DNA of 64,000 nucleotides from Rhodospirillum sp. (GTDB taxonomy: Bacteria; Pseudomonadota; Alphaproteobacteria; Dongiales; Dongiaceae). The stretch spans positions 1-64,000 of the forward strand of contig PNKY01000003.1 in NCBI GenBank assembly GCA_013822765.1, given 5' to 3'. Below the pieces are notes generated by a model. The model was given only the letters and a program-made list of their open reading frames with translations. It did no database searches and had not been told where the DNA came from. The translations under genes were made by a program, and so were the position numbers. Below are positions 38,620-47,686 of the stretch, in pieces (the stretch's first letter is position 1; every line of letters starts with the position of its first letter).

Positions 38620-39480
38620 ATGGCAATGTCCGACACCGCTGGCGCAGTAAGCCGGACCTGGGCGCGGGTAAGCCTGCTGCGCGAATCGCCGGTCGGCATG
38701 GTCGGCGCCGCGCTGGTGCTGTTCTGGATCCTGGTCGCGATCTTCGCGCCGTGGATCTCGCCCTACGATCCCAATTCCAACGACATGGATGCGCTGATCG
38801 ACCCCGGCCCGACCGGCGCGCATTTGTTCGGCGCCGACATGCAGGGCCGCGACATCCTCTCGCGCGTGCTCTGGGGCTCGCGCACGGTGCTGACGGTGGC
38901 GCCGGTCGCGGTTGCGGTCGCCTATGCGATCGGCAGCCTGCTCGGGCTGCTGGCGGGCTACTACCGCGGCTGGGTCGACAATCTGATCAACCGCGTCTCC
39001 GACATCATCCTGTCGTTCCCGGCGATCGTGCTCTACATCATCGTGATCATGCGGTTCGGGCCGAGCGCCCTCAACATCATCCTCGCGGTCATCTTCATCG
39101 CCTCGCCGCAGATCATGCGCATCGTGCGCGGCATGACGCTGGAGCTGCGCGAGCGCGAATACATCGCCGCCGCCAAGATGCGCGGGGAATCCGCGCTCTA
39201 CATCATGTTCGTCGAGATCCTGCCCAATGCGCGCGGACCGCTGATCGTCGATGCCTGTCTGCGCATGGGCTACACCACCATCGCCATCGGCGTGCTCGGG
39301 TTCCTTGGCCTTGGCCTGCCGCCGCCGGACCCGGACTGGGGCGGCATGGTCAAGGACAGCTATGCGCTGATGTCGATCTATCCGCACATGTCGCTGTTCC
39401 CGGCGGCCGCGATCACCTCGCTCGTGGTTGGGTTCAGCCTGCTCGCAGACGGCATGCGTGAAGTCAGCATGCGGGACTAG
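38620..39480 (+). CDS. ABC transporter permease, peptide/nickel family (DppC-like)
   Basis: 286 residues, partner permease of the gene before it. N-terminal helix and the FGADMQGRDILSRVLWGSRTVL segment are typical of the DppC/OppC group, as are the EAA loop (LREREYIAAAKMRGESALYIMF) and the C-terminal GLPPPDPDWGGMVKD. It forms the translocation pore with the DppB-like subunit. Its stop is 11 nt before the ATG of the ATPase gene. Confidence 0.95.
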   Translation: MAMSDTAGAVSRTWARVSLLRESPVGMVGAALVLFWILVAIFAPWISPYDPNSNDMDALIDPGPTGAHLFGADMQGRDILSRVLWGSRTVLTVAPVAVAVAYAIGSLLGLLAGYYRGWVDNLINRVSDIILSFPAIVLYIIVIMRFGPSALNIILAVIFIASPQIMRIVRGMTLELREREYIAAAKMRGESALYIMFVEILPNARGPLIVDACLRMGYTTIAIGVLGFLGLGLPPPDPDWGGMVKDSYALMSIYPHMSLFPAAAITSLVVGFSLLADGMREVSMRD

Positions 39481-39491
39481 ATGGAGTGACG

Positions 39492-41591
39492 ATGGAATAC
39501 GCCGCGGCCACCCAGACCAACACACGCCCCGCCACCGATGCCCAAAAGGCGCCGGTGCTGGAGCTGCGCAACGTCGCGATCTCCTACTTCGTCCGCGCCG
39601 GCGAGATGAAGGTGGTGCCGAACATCAGCTTCAAGCTCGGCCAGGGCGAGGCCCTGGGCCTGGTCGGCGAATCCGGCTGCGGCAAGTCCACCGTTGCGTT
39701 CGCGGTCATGCAGTATCTCGGCACGGTCGGGCGCATCACCAACGGCCAGGTACTGTTCGAGGGCAAGGACCTCGCCAAGTTCTCGCCGGCGGAGCTGCGC
39801 GCTATCCGCGGCCGCAGGATATCCATGGTCTACCAGGACCCGATGAGCAGCCTCAACCCGGTCATCCAGATCGGCAAGCAGCTGATGGAAGTGCCGATCA
39901 TCCATTTCGGCCAGAGCGAAACGGAAGCGCACGCCCGCGCGCTGCAGATGCTGCGCGAGGTCAACCTGCCCGACCCCGAGACCATGATGACCCGCTATCC
40001 GCACCAGCTGTCGGGCGGCCAGCAGCAGCGCGTGGTGATCGCGATGGCGCTGATGGCCGAGCCCTCGCTGCTGGTGATGGATGAGCCGACCACCGGCCTC
40101 GACGTCACGGTGGAGGCCGCCGTGCTCGACCTGGTGGCGCGGCTGCGTGAGAAGCACAACACTGCCATCATCTTCATCAGCCACAATCTCGGCACCGTGG
40201 TGCGCATCTGCGACCGCATCGGCGTCATGTATGCCGGTGAGCTGGTCGAGGAGGGGCCGATCACCGAGGTGTTCCGCAATCCGCGGCATCCCTACACGCG
40301 CGGGCTGCTCAGCTGCATCCCGACGCTGGGCGCCGACAAGAACAGCCGGCCGCTGACCGCGATTCCGGGCCAAGTGCCCTCGATCCTCAACCGGCCCAAG
40401 GGCTGCGTCTTCCAGCCGCGCTGCAAGTTCGCGCAAGCGGACCGCTGCAGCCAGGATCCGCTGCCGACCCTCGAGATGTCCGAGCGGCATCGCGTCAAGT
40501 GCGTGCGGGCGAACGAGTTGCCGGAGCATGAGAAGCTGCCGCAGGGCCTCGAAGCGATCGCGCTCGGCAAGGCGCCGGTCGACGCCGAAGTGGTGCTGCA
40601 GATCGCGCACCTGCGCAAGACCTACCATCAATCCACCGGCATGTTCGGCGGCGCCGGCTACGATGTGCACGCGGTCGACAACATCGACCTCTCCGCCAAT
40701 CGCGGCCAGACCCTGGCGATCGTCGGCGAGTCCGGCTGCGGCAAGTCCACCCTCGCCAAAGTGCTGACCGGCATCGAGCTCGGCACCGAGGGCATGGTGA
40801 CGCTCTCCGGCAAGGAGATTAGCCAGATCCCGGTCGAGGACCGCGAAGCGCGTATCAAGAGCGCGATCCAGATGGTGTTCCAGAATCCGGACTCGACGCT
40901 CAATCCCAGCCATTCCATCGGCTACGTGATGGAGCGGGCGATCCGCAGGCTGCGCGGCCTCGGCTCGCGCGAGGCCGAGCAGGAAGCCGGCAATCTCCTG
41001 AGGACGGTCAACCTGCCTGTCGAGTTCGCGCAGCGCATGCCGCGGCAATTGTCGGGTGGCCAGAAGCAACGCGTGGCAATCGCGCGCGCGCTAGCCGGCG
41101 AGCCGGACCTCATCCTCGCCGACGAGCCGGTGTCGGCGCTCGACGTCTCGGTGCAGGCCGCCATCATCAACCTGCTGGTCGACATCCAGGCCAAGCGCGG
41201 CGCGACCCTGGTCTTCATCTCGCACGACCTCAGCGTGGTGCGCTATCTCGCCGACTACGTCGCTGTGATGTATCTCGGCCAGGTGATGGAGTACGGAAAC
41301 ACGGAAGACGTGTTCGCCCCGCCCTATCATCCCTATACCGAGGCCTTGCTGTCGGCGGTGCCGATTGCAGACCCGGACGTGCACCAGCGCCGCATCATCC
41401 TGGAAGGCGCGATGCCGAGCCCGCAGAACCGCCCGCAGGGCTGCCCGTTCGCGACGCGCTGCCCGCGCAAGGTCGGCGCCATCTGCGATACGACGCCACC
41501 ACCGGTTCAGACCACGGCCGGCGGGCACCGCATCGCCTGCCACATCCCGATGGACGACTTGAAGAAGGTGGACGAGGTCGTGGTGGCGTAG
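39492..41591 (+). CDS. Fused double ATPase of a peptide-type ABC importer (DppD-DppF fusion)
   Basis: 699 residues containing two complete nucleotide-binding domains in one chain. Walker A GESGCGKS occurs at about 59-66 and again at about 412-419; each half has an LSGGQ signature (LSGGQQQR and LSGGQKQR), a Walker B with DEP, and the C-terminal oligopeptide/dipeptide extension with four Cys residues (CVFQPRCKFAQADRC and CPFATRCPRKVGAIC), which in relatives may hold an iron-sulfur cluster. The ATG at 39492 is chosen because GGAG precedes it by 5 nt; an in-frame GTG is at 39486. Other systems keep these ATPases as two genes. Confidence 0.95.
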   Translation: MEYAAATQTNTRPATDAQKAPVLELRNVAISYFVRAGEMKVVPNISFKLGQGEALGLVGESGCGKSTVAFAVMQYLGTVGRITNGQVLFEGKDLAKFSPAELRAIRGRRISMVYQDPMSSLNPVIQIGKQLMEVPIIHFGQSETEAHARALQMLREVNLPDPETMMTRYPHQLSGGQQQRVVIAMALMAEPSLLVMDEPTTGLDVTVEAAVLDLVARLREKHNTAIIFISHNLGTVVRICDRIGVMYAGELVEEGPITEVFRNPRHPYTRGLLSCIPTLGADKNSRPLTAIPGQVPSILNRPKGCVFQPRCKFAQADRCSQDPLPTLEMSERHRVKCVRANELPEHEKLPQGLEAIALGKAPVDAEVVLQIAHLRKTYHQSTGMFGGAGYDVHAVDNIDLSANRGQTLAIVGESGCGKSTLAKVLTGIELGTEGMVTLSGKEISQIPVEDREARIKSAIQMVFQNPDSTLNPSHSIGYVMERAIRRLRGLGSREAEQEAGNLLRTVNLPVEFAQRMPRQLSGGQKQRVAIARALAGEPDLILADEPVSALDVSVQAAIINLLVDIQAKRGATLVFISHDLSVVRYLADYVAVMYLGQVMEYGNTEDVFAPPYHPYTEALLSAVPIADPDVHQRRIILEGAMPSPQNRPQGCPFATRCPRKVGAICDTTPPPVQTTAGGHRIACHIPMDDLKKVDEVVVA

Positions 41592-41644
41592 CGCATGCCG
41601 CTCCACCGCGCTACGCTCGCTGCCCCTCAATCGGAGAGTGACGC

Positions 41645-42253
41645 CTACCGCTGCCCCGTCAGCGCCCAGCGCAGCAGGATGAGGCGGTCGTTGCCCCAAT
41701 AGACTTCGCCGTCGAGGACGAAGCTCGGCACCCCGAACACGCCGAGGGCGACCGCGTCGGTGATGGCGTGATGCAATTCCGCTTTGGTGTCCGAGTTCTT
41801 GGAGGATTCGATCAGGCGCCGCGGATCGAAGCCCGCGTCGCGTGCCGCCGCGGCGATCACCGACTCGGTGTCGCGCTCCTCGCGCTCGCCCATGGTGAGA
41901 GCGAACACCGCCTGCGCGAACTTGGCGCAGCCTTCCGGTTCCTTCGCCGCTTCGGTCGCGGCGAGGTTGAAGCGCAGCCAATCGAACTTCTCCCACTCCA
42001 CGATCCGCAGCGGGATGTCGTAGAAATCGGCCCAGCGCGAGACATCCTTGCGCCGGTACGTGATGTCATACTGGCCGGAGGTCGGCGCGCCGGAAAACGG
42101 ATCCCACTTGCGCGCCACCATCAGCAGGTCGAAATCGAGCGCGCGCCACGTCACCTCGGCGCCGCACTCCTGTTCCAGTGCGGCGATTTGACTCGCGGCC
42201 AGATACGAGTAGCGGCTGTTGAGGGCAAAATAGAAATCGACATGCTTGGCCAT
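41645..42253 (-). CDS. 2-hydroxychromene-2-carboxylate isomerase family protein (DsbA-like fold)
   Basis: 202 residues from the ATG at 42253. Kappa-class glutathione transferase-like thioredoxin fold: opening FYFALNSRYSYLAASQI, then WRALDFDLLMVARKW, and the C-terminal GVFGVPSFVLDGEVYWGNDRL. The active-site Ser of the family is expected in the NSRYSYL region. In naphthalene catabolism these enzymes isomerise hydroxychromene carboxylate with glutathione, but most genomic members have unknown substrates. Convergent with the ABC transporter unit. Confidence 0.88.
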   Translation of the reverse strand: MAKHVDFYFALNSRYSYLAASQIAALEQECGAEVTWRALDFDLLMVARKWDPFSGAPTSGQYDITYRRKDVSRWADFYDIPLRIVEWEKFDWLRFNLAATEAAKEPEGCAKFAQAVFALTMGEREERDTESVIAAAARDAGFDPRRLIESSKNSDTKAELHHAITDAVALGVFGVPSFVLDGEVYWGNDRLILLRWALTGQR

Positions 42254-42337
42254 GGAGGGGATCCATCGTCGGTCAAGGCTCCTGTCCGGCATTAGATCAC
42301 AGGCACCGTCCGCTGTCGCGGGCGGAACCCATGCGCC

Positions 42338-42934
42338 TCAGGATGCCTCCCCCCGCCCCGATTGCAAGGCCGTCGGCGGCGCCACCAGATCGCGCAGCGC
42401 CCGCAACAGGCGCTCCGCCGATGCCTCCGCCTCGGCCGCGGTCTCACCCAGCGCGCTGAACTCGATGACCGGCGACCACACCTGTTCCGGCCCGCCGAGC
42501 TCGACGGCGCCCACCATCGCGACCGCAAACCGCACCACCCAGTCGTCATCGCCGACGTGGCTGTCGAGATGCGCCTCCAGCGCGCGGCCGAACAGCATCT
42601 GCCGGCGGCGGTGGATCGCCTCGCGCGCGAGGTCGGAGGACAGCAGCTGGACGTAACCCGCGGCTTGATAGGCGTCGCCTGGTTCCGCGGGCGGCCAGGT
42701 GCGCAGGTCGCAGCCGATGGAGAAATACTTGGAGGTGGGCTGGGCGAGCGTGCGCAGCAATTCCTTGAGCGCCGGCGAAGCCCCTGTCTCCGCGATCTCG
42801 TCGATCAGCTCCGGCCGGCCGCGCGTGTCGCGGAAGCCGTGATTGGTGCGGCCCTCCTTGAAGTTCCGCACATAGGGCAGAACCAGGACGGTCTCGTCTT
42901 CGTTTGGTCTCTCGATGTCGAAGTCCAGCGGCAT
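42338..42934 (-). CDS. Hypothetical protein
   Basis: 198 residues from the ATG at 42934 (MPLDFDIERPNEDETVLVLPYV). The frame is open farther upstream, but the upstream part is the inverted repeat and has no coding character. The sequence is soluble and acidic, with a helical C-terminal half rich in Glu/Ala (GETAAEAEASAERLLRAL). I recognise no domain. It lies 84 nt from the isomerase-family gene on the same strand and downstream of mcd, separated from it by the repeat. Confidence 0.6.
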   Translation of the reverse strand: MPLDFDIERPNEDETVLVLPYVRNFKEGRTNHGFRDTRGRPELIDEIAETGASPALKELLRTLAQPTSKYFSIGCDLRTWPPAEPGDAYQAAGYVQLLSSDLAREAIHRRRQMLFGRALEAHLDSHVGDDDWVVRFAVAMVGAVELGGPEQVWSPVIEFSALGETAAEAEASAERLLRALRDLVAPPTALQSGRGEAS

Positions 42935-42945
42935 CACCTTGCTCC

Positions 42946-43047
42946 CGTCATGCCAAGGCTTGGCCTTGGCATCCACGAGTTCCGAAGCGCGAGACCGCAT
43001 CATTGCAGACAAACTCGTGGACCCCAAGGCCAAGCCTTGGGGTGACG
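42946..43047. repeat. Intergenic inverted repeat with 36-nt arms
   Basis: Arms 42946-42981 and 43012-43047 are reverse complements with four mismatches, separated by 30 nt. Each arm itself contains the palindromic core CCAAGGCTTGGCCTTGG, so the element can form two small hairpins or one long cruciform. It fits the extragenic palindromic repeats found in many copies in alphaproteobacterial genomes, which often start GTCATG and include CATCCACG. It lies between mcd and the hypothetical gene, both on the minus strand. Confidence 0.85.
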
Positions 43048-43069
43048 GAGTTGAGGGATAGAGCTTTAG

Positions 43070-44734
43070 CTAGTTCCGCCCGCTGAGCAACCCGCGCGCC
43101 ACGACCTGGGCCTGAATCTCGGCCGCACCCTCGAAAACGTTGAGGATGCGGGCGTCGCATAGCACGCGGCTGATGGCGTATTCCTGGGCGTAGCCGTTGC
43201 CGCCGTGGATCTGCAGCGCGTTGTCGGCGTTGGCCCAGGCGACGCGCGCCGCCAACAGCTTCGCCATGCCGGCGGGGATGTCGCACCGGCGGTCACTGTC
43301 CTTCTCGCGCGCGGCGAAGTAGCTGAGCTGGCGCGCGATCATGGTCTCGACCGCCATCCAGGCCAGCTTGCCGTGCACGCGCGGGAAGGCATAGATCGGC
43401 TTGCCGAACTGCACGCGCTCGCGGGCGTATTTGAGGCCCAGCTCCATGGCGCATTGCGCAACGCCGACGGCGCGCGCCGCGGTCTGGATGCGCGCCGATT
43501 CGAAGGTCGCCATCAATTGCTTGAAGCCCTCGCCCTCACGCCCGCCGAGCAGGTTCTTCGCCGGCACCTCGAAGCCGTCGAAGCCGATCTCGTATTCCTT
43601 CATGCCGCGATAGCCGAGCACGCCGATCTCGCCGCCGCGCATGCCGTTCACCGGGAACGGATCGCTGTCGGTGCCACGCGGTTTCTCCGCCAGGAACATC
43701 GAGAGGCCGCGATAGTCGGTCGAGCCGGGATCGGTGCGCGCCAGCAGCGTCATCATATCGGCGCGCGCGGCGTGGGTGATCCAGGTCTTGTTGCCGGTCA
43801 CCTTGTACGTCTCGCCGTCCTTGATCGCACGGGTCTTGAGCGACCCGAGATCGGAACCGGTGTTGGGCTCGGTGAACACCGCCGTCGGGAGAATTTCGCC
43901 GCTCGCGAGCTTGGGCAGCCAATAGTGCTTCTGCTCCTCGGTGCCGCCGAGGCGGATCAGCTCCGCCGCGATCTCGGATCGCGTGCCGAGCGAGCCGAGC
44001 CCGATATAGCCGCGCGACAGCTCCTCGGTCACCACGCACATCGCGAGCTTGCCGAGGCCCGAGCCGCCGAACTCCTCCGGCACAGTCAGGCCGAACACGC
44101 CCATCTCCGCCAGCTGCGCGATGATCTCGAGCGGAATGAGCTCGTCCCTGAGGTGCCAGCGATGGGCATCCTCGCGGTGATGCTCCGCGAAGCGCCGGAA
44201 CTGGTCGCGCACCATCAGCAAGGCCTCATCATCCAGGCTAGCTTCGCCGAACTCGCCGTCCGCGATCAGTTCGGCCAGCCGCGCGCGGAGCGCGGACAGG
44301 TCCGTCTGCTGGAATGTGCCCGCCATGTCCGACAGCTTCTGCAGATCGCTTGCAGCGAGGCCTAGGTCGCTCGGTCGTACGATCTCGCCCTGGCTCATCG
44401 GAATACCGCCGACGATCTGCGCCAGGTACTCGCCAAAGCCAAGCTGCAGGATCAACCGCTCGCGCTCGCCGAGCTTGCCGGCCTGGTCGAGCTTGACGGC
44501 CCAATCGAGGGTCGCGCGCAGCGCCGCGACGTAGGTCGCAAGCCACGCGAAGCCGTGCGCGGCGTGCTGGTCGCGGTCGAGCGCGGCGGCATCGACCTTG
44601 CCGCCCGGTGCGACGCGCCGCGCGACCTGAGATTGCGCGCGCGCCAGCACGGTGTCCGCCGCTTCCAGCGCGCGGCTGCATGCATCCAAAAGGTCGAGCG
44701 AAGTCACCGCCACCCCTTGCGCTCCAGCACTCAT
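43070..44734 (-). CDS. mcd: (2S)-methylsuccinyl-CoA dehydrogenase
   Basis: FAD enzyme of the ethylmalonyl-CoA pathway that oxidises methylsuccinyl-CoA to mesaconyl-CoA. 554 residues from the ATG at 44734. It is longer than ordinary acyl-CoA dehydrogenases because of an N-terminal helical extension (about 1-150) seen in Mcd. The dehydrogenase core has AVFTEPNTGSDLGSLKTRA, and the C-terminus has FEGAAEIQAQVVARGLL. The specific assignment rests on the extension and on its position 11 nt after ccr. The open frame upstream of 44734 is antisense noise across ccr. Confidence 0.92.
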   Translation of the reverse strand: MSAGAQGVAVTSLDLLDACSRALEAADTVLARAQSQVARRVAPGGKVDAAALDRDQHAAHGFAWLATYVAALRATLDWAVKLDQAGKLGERERLILQLGFGEYLAQIVGGIPMSQGEIVRPSDLGLAASDLQKLSDMAGTFQQTDLSALRARLAELIADGEFGEASLDDEALLMVRDQFRRFAEHHREDAHRWHLRDELIPLEIIAQLAEMGVFGLTVPEEFGGSGLGKLAMCVVTEELSRGYIGLGSLGTRSEIAAELIRLGGTEEQKHYWLPKLASGEILPTAVFTEPNTGSDLGSLKTRAIKDGETYKVTGNKTWITHAARADMMTLLARTDPGSTDYRGLSMFLAEKPRGTDSDPFPVNGMRGGEIGVLGYRGMKEYEIGFDGFEVPAKNLLGGREGEGFKQLMATFESARIQTAARAVGVAQCAMELGLKYARERVQFGKPIYAFPRVHGKLAWMAVETMIARQLSYFAAREKDSDRRCDIPAGMAKLLAARVAWANADNALQIHGGNGYAQEYAISRVLCDARILNVFEGAAEIQAQVVARGLLSGRN

Positions 44735-44745
44735 CGTCGCGGTCG

Positions 44746-46032
44746 CTAGCCTTCGACGACGTCTTCCAGGGTGCGGCAGCCGGGCCGCTTGGCCTGGACC
44801 AGGACCGCCATATTGCCGGGCTTGTGCTGGTTCTTCCACATCTTGGTATGGGCGGCCGGGATATCGTGCCAGCCGAACACCTCGGACATGCAGGGATCGA
44901 TGCGCCGCTCCACCACCAGGTTGTTGGCCTGGCTGGCCTGCAAGAGGTTGGCGAAATGGCTGCCCTGGATGCGCTTCTGGCGCATCCACACGAAGCGCGC
45001 GTCCATGGTGAGGTTGTAGCCGGTGGTGCCGGCGCAGAACACCACCATGCCGCCGCGCTTCACCACGAAGCAGGAGACCGGGAAGGTCTGCTCGCCCGGA
45101 TGCTCGAACACGAAATCGACGTCGACGCCCTTGCCGGTGATGCCCCAGATCGCCTTGCCGAACTCGCGGCAGCGTTTCATGTAGTCGTTGTAGCCGGCGA
45201 CATCGTCGACGTCGGGCAGCTGGCCCCAGCAATTGAAGTCGTTGCGGTTGATGACGCCCTTGGCGCCGAGCGACATCACGAACTCGCGCTTGCTCTCGTC
45301 CGAGATGATGCCGATGGCGTGCGCGCCGGCGGTGGCGCACAGCTGCACCGCCATCGAGCCAAGGCCGCCCGAGGCGCCCCAGATCAGCACGTTATGGCCC
45401 GGCCGCAGGATGTGCGGGCGATGGCCGAACAGCATGCGGTAGGCGGTGGCGAGGGTCAGCGTGTAGCAGGCGCTCTCTTCCCAGGTCAGGTGCTTGGCGC
45501 GCGGCATCAGCTGCCGGCCCTGCACCTTGGCGAACTGGGCGAAGGACCCGTCCGGCGTCTCGTAGCCCCAGATGCGCTGCGAGGGCGAGAACATCGGGTC
45601 GCCGCCGTTGCATTCCTCGTCGTCGCCGTCATCCTGGTTGCAATGGACGACCACCTCGTCGCCCACCTTCCAGCGCTTCACCTTGGAGCCGACCGCCCAA
45701 ACGATGCCCGCGGCATCGGAGCCGGCGATGTGGTACTCGGCCTTGTGCACGTCGAACGGCGAGATCGGCTTGCCGAGGCCGGCCCAGACGCCGTTGTAGT
45801 TGACGCCCGCCGCCATCACGAGCACGACCACCTCGTCGGAATCGGGAATGGGGGTCGGCACGACCTCGACCTGCATGCTCTCTTCGGGCGGGCCATGGCG
45901 CTCGCGCCGGATAGCCCAGGCATACATCTTGGACGGCAGGTGCCCCATGGGCGGGATCTCGCCGACCTCGTAGAGGTCCTTGCGGCCCCCGTTACCCTTG
46001 TGAAGCTGGATGACTTCCGCCGTCTCGGACAT
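44746..46032 (-). CDS. ccr: Crotonyl-CoA carboxylase/reductase
   Basis: Key enzyme of the ethylmalonyl-CoA pathway: NADPH-dependent reductive carboxylation of crotonyl-CoA to ethylmalonyl-CoA. 428 residues from the ATG at 46032, with an AGGGAG Shine-Dalgarno sequence. MDR-superfamily fold without catalytic zinc; typical stretches are YHIAGSDAAGIVWAVG, WGASGGLGSMAVQLCATAGA and EHPGEQTFPVSCFVVKRGG. The frame is open for 48 more codons upstream, but those do not match the family. It is co-transcribed with mcd. A TTGC-type motif at 46102-46114, about 70 nt upstream, resembles one in front of ecm. Confidence 0.95.
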   Translation of the reverse strand: MSETAEVIQLHKGNGGRKDLYEVGEIPPMGHLPSKMYAWAIRRERHGPPEESMQVEVVPTPIPDSDEVVVLVMAAGVNYNGVWAGLGKPISPFDVHKAEYHIAGSDAAGIVWAVGSKVKRWKVGDEVVVHCNQDDGDDEECNGGDPMFSPSQRIWGYETPDGSFAQFAKVQGRQLMPRAKHLTWEESACYTLTLATAYRMLFGHRPHILRPGHNVLIWGASGGLGSMAVQLCATAGAHAIGIISDESKREFVMSLGAKGVINRNDFNCWGQLPDVDDVAGYNDYMKRCREFGKAIWGITGKGVDVDFVFEHPGEQTFPVSCFVVKRGGMVVFCAGTTGYNLTMDARFVWMRQKRIQGSHFANLLQASQANNLVVERRIDPCMSEVFGWHDIPAAHTKMWKNQHKPGNMAVLVQAKRPGCRTLEDVVEG

Positions 46033-46101
46033 GTGCCTGATCTCCCTATCGCGCAAAACGGGACGCTCCCCTGATGAACAACCATGCCTTCGCAGGTGCG
46101 A

Positions 46102-46114
46102 TTGCGCAACGCAA
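46102..46114 (-). promoter_or_regulatory. Candidate regulator site upstream of ccr
   Basis: On the minus strand the sequence is TTGCGTTGCGCAA, which resembles TTGCATTGCAAAA in front of ecm (51630-51642), with three differences in 13 positions. Both resemble the TTTGCAAA-type elements described for regulators of short-chain acyl-CoA metabolism (RamB/PccR-like). Inference from two sites only. Confidence 0.3.
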
Positions 46115-46290
46115 AAAGGATCGGATCGTTCCAATTGGCCTTCTACTAAGGTATTAAATGACCAAAAATGAGGCACGTATATAATTTAATTTCATGCAGA
46201 TGTGCTGCAATGCGGGACCCCTACGGCTTCCCATAGCCATAACCCTACGCGTCTGGTTTGGTTGCCCGGCTCCTTCGGAGTCGCGTCGCG

Positions 46291-46704
46291 CTAAAATAGC
46301 TGCCAGAGCGCCGCGATCGCGCTGACGAGAACGATGAGGACGAATACCGGCCAGCCGGTGATGCTTCCGGCCTGGCCAGCCGCGAAGCTTACTTGGCGCA
46401 CGGTGCGGGCGCTCACCGGCGCCAGATCGTTCGCCTGACCTTGAATGGCGGCGTAGTCCTGATCGTTCTCCAGCAACAGAACCGGGTCGACGCGGCGGTC
46501 GCGGATCACCCAGTCCCGATCCATGACGGGAATCGACAGATTTTCCAACTGGTCGAGTGACCAGCGCGCGACCTCCGTGCCCGTGAGAGTGCACAGGGAC
46601 AGCGAGCGGTCCTCGAGCGCCACGCGCACTCGCTGGGGCTGGCTCTCGTTGTCCATGAGATACCAGCCTGAGATTTCCGAGTCGGTGGCCGATGGCTGCG
46701 TCAT
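46291..46704 (-). CDS. Small tail-anchored protein coupled to an M50 peptidase
   Basis: 137 residues from the ATG at 46704, which overlaps the stop of the upstream M50 peptidase gene by four bases. A soluble N-terminal region with short beta-rich blocks (VRVALEDRSLSLCTLTG, EVARWSLDQLENLSI, RDWVIRDRRVDPVLLL) could be a PH-like domain; a single C-terminal transmembrane segment (about 117-135) follows. I recognise no named family. The overlap suggests a partner or substrate of the peptidase, which is inference. The open frame farther upstream is a shadow of the peptidase gene. Confidence 0.7.
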   Translation of the reverse strand: MTQPSATDSEISGWYLMDNESQPQRVRVALEDRSLSLCTLTGTEVARWSLDQLENLSIPVMDRDWVIRDRRVDPVLLLENDQDYAAIQGQANDLAPVSARTVRQVSFAAGQAGSITGWPVFVLIVLVSAIAALWQLF

Positions 46705-47519
46705 GTCGCGGGCAAGGTTGCGTGCAGCTCGAACGCCATCAGCGCGAGGAAGCCGGCCAGCGCCAGGTAGGCGGCGCCATAGCCGATGCGAACCGACCAG
46801 GCGGCATCGTGATAGCGCTGATGCTCTTCGGCGTTGCGATTCTTGAACAGCGACCAGACATGGCCGACCGCCAGCACCGCGATCAGGATCAGCAGCGGGC
46901 TCGGCCAATAGAAGAACAGCGCCACCAGCGCAGGAATGCCGATCAGCCAGACATGCGGCGACACGATGGAGGTGATGCGCCCGCCATCCAGCGGCGACAG
47001 CGGAATGAGGTTGAAGAGGTTGAGGATGACGCCGGAATAGGCCACCGCACGCAGCAGGTCGCTGTCGAACAGGTTGCCGAGGGCGAGGCAGGCCAGCGCA
47101 CTGAGCGTCCCGATCGCGGGCCCGGCGATGCCGACGTAGGCCTCCGTCTCGGCGTCGCGGAAACCGTCCTTGATATCGATCCAGGCGCCGACGAACGGGA
47201 TGAAGGTCGGCAGGCCGACTGCGAGGCCGCGCTGGCGCGCCGCGAGATAGTGGCCGAACTCATGGCAGAACAGCAGCACTATAAAGCCGGCGGCATAGCC
47301 CCAGCCGAACATCAGCGAATAGAGGAACACCGACAGCAGCATCGAGCCCGCCGACGTCGCCACCTTCGCCAGCCAGGCGAACTTCAGCAGCTTGATCGCG
47401 CCGAAGCCGATCGCCGCGATGCCGGCAAGGGCGGATCCCCAGCCCATGCGCTTCTTGCGCAAGCTTGAACCCGTTGCTTGGCCCTCACCCATGGGTCCGG
47501 AGGTCGGGTAGTCGTTCAT
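46701..47519 (-). CDS. M50 family membrane metallopeptidase (site-2 protease type)
   Basis: 272 residues from the ATG at 47519; the frame also opens at 47549. Intramembrane zinc protease: the HEFGH motif is in LLFCHEFGHYLAARQ, and the second motif is NLIPLSPLDGGR. Several transmembrane helices surround them. There is no PDZ or CBS domain, so it is a minimal form. Such proteases cut membrane-bound regulators; no anti-sigma factor lies next to it. It is coupled by a four-base overlap to a small tail-anchored protein and is divergent from metZ. Confidence 0.9.
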   Translation of the reverse strand: MNDYPTSGPMGEGQATGSSLRKKRMGWGSALAGIAAIGFGAIKLLKFAWLAKVATSAGSMLLSVFLYSLMFGWGYAAGFIVLLFCHEFGHYLAARQRGLAVGLPTFIPFVGAWIDIKDGFRDAETEAYVGIAGPAIGTLSALACLALGNLFDSDLLRAVAYSGVILNLFNLIPLSPLDGGRITSIVSPHVWLIGIPALVALFFYWPSPLLILIAVLAVGHVWSLFKNRNAEEHQRYHDAAWSVRIGYGAAYLALAGFLALMAFELHATLPAT

Positions 47520-47649
47520 GGTCCTCAACGATGCGACGGCATCGCGCAATCCACCTCAATGTCGGACAGCGCCGGGACGGAAACAAGGCCCGCCCGGCTT
47601 GGTCGCGGCAGGCCGCCGATGGGTTCAATGCCCCAGGCAGCTGCCTGTC

Positions 47650-47677
47650 TTGACTCCGCCGCCGGCCTGTGAATACT
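47650..47677 (+). promoter_or_regulatory. metZ: Candidate promoter of metZ
   Basis: TTGACT at 47650-47655 and AATACT at 47672-47677, 16 nt apart. This would start transcription about 10 nt before the first stem of the SAM-II aptamer, which is the expected geometry for a riboswitch leader. Confidence 0.45.
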
Positions 47678-47686
47678 GCGGCCAGA

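Noticed and set aside
43070..44734. Generic acyl-CoA dehydrogenase of fatty acid oxidation
   Set aside because: The N-terminal extension and the position 11 nt after ccr favour methylsuccinyl-CoA dehydrogenase.
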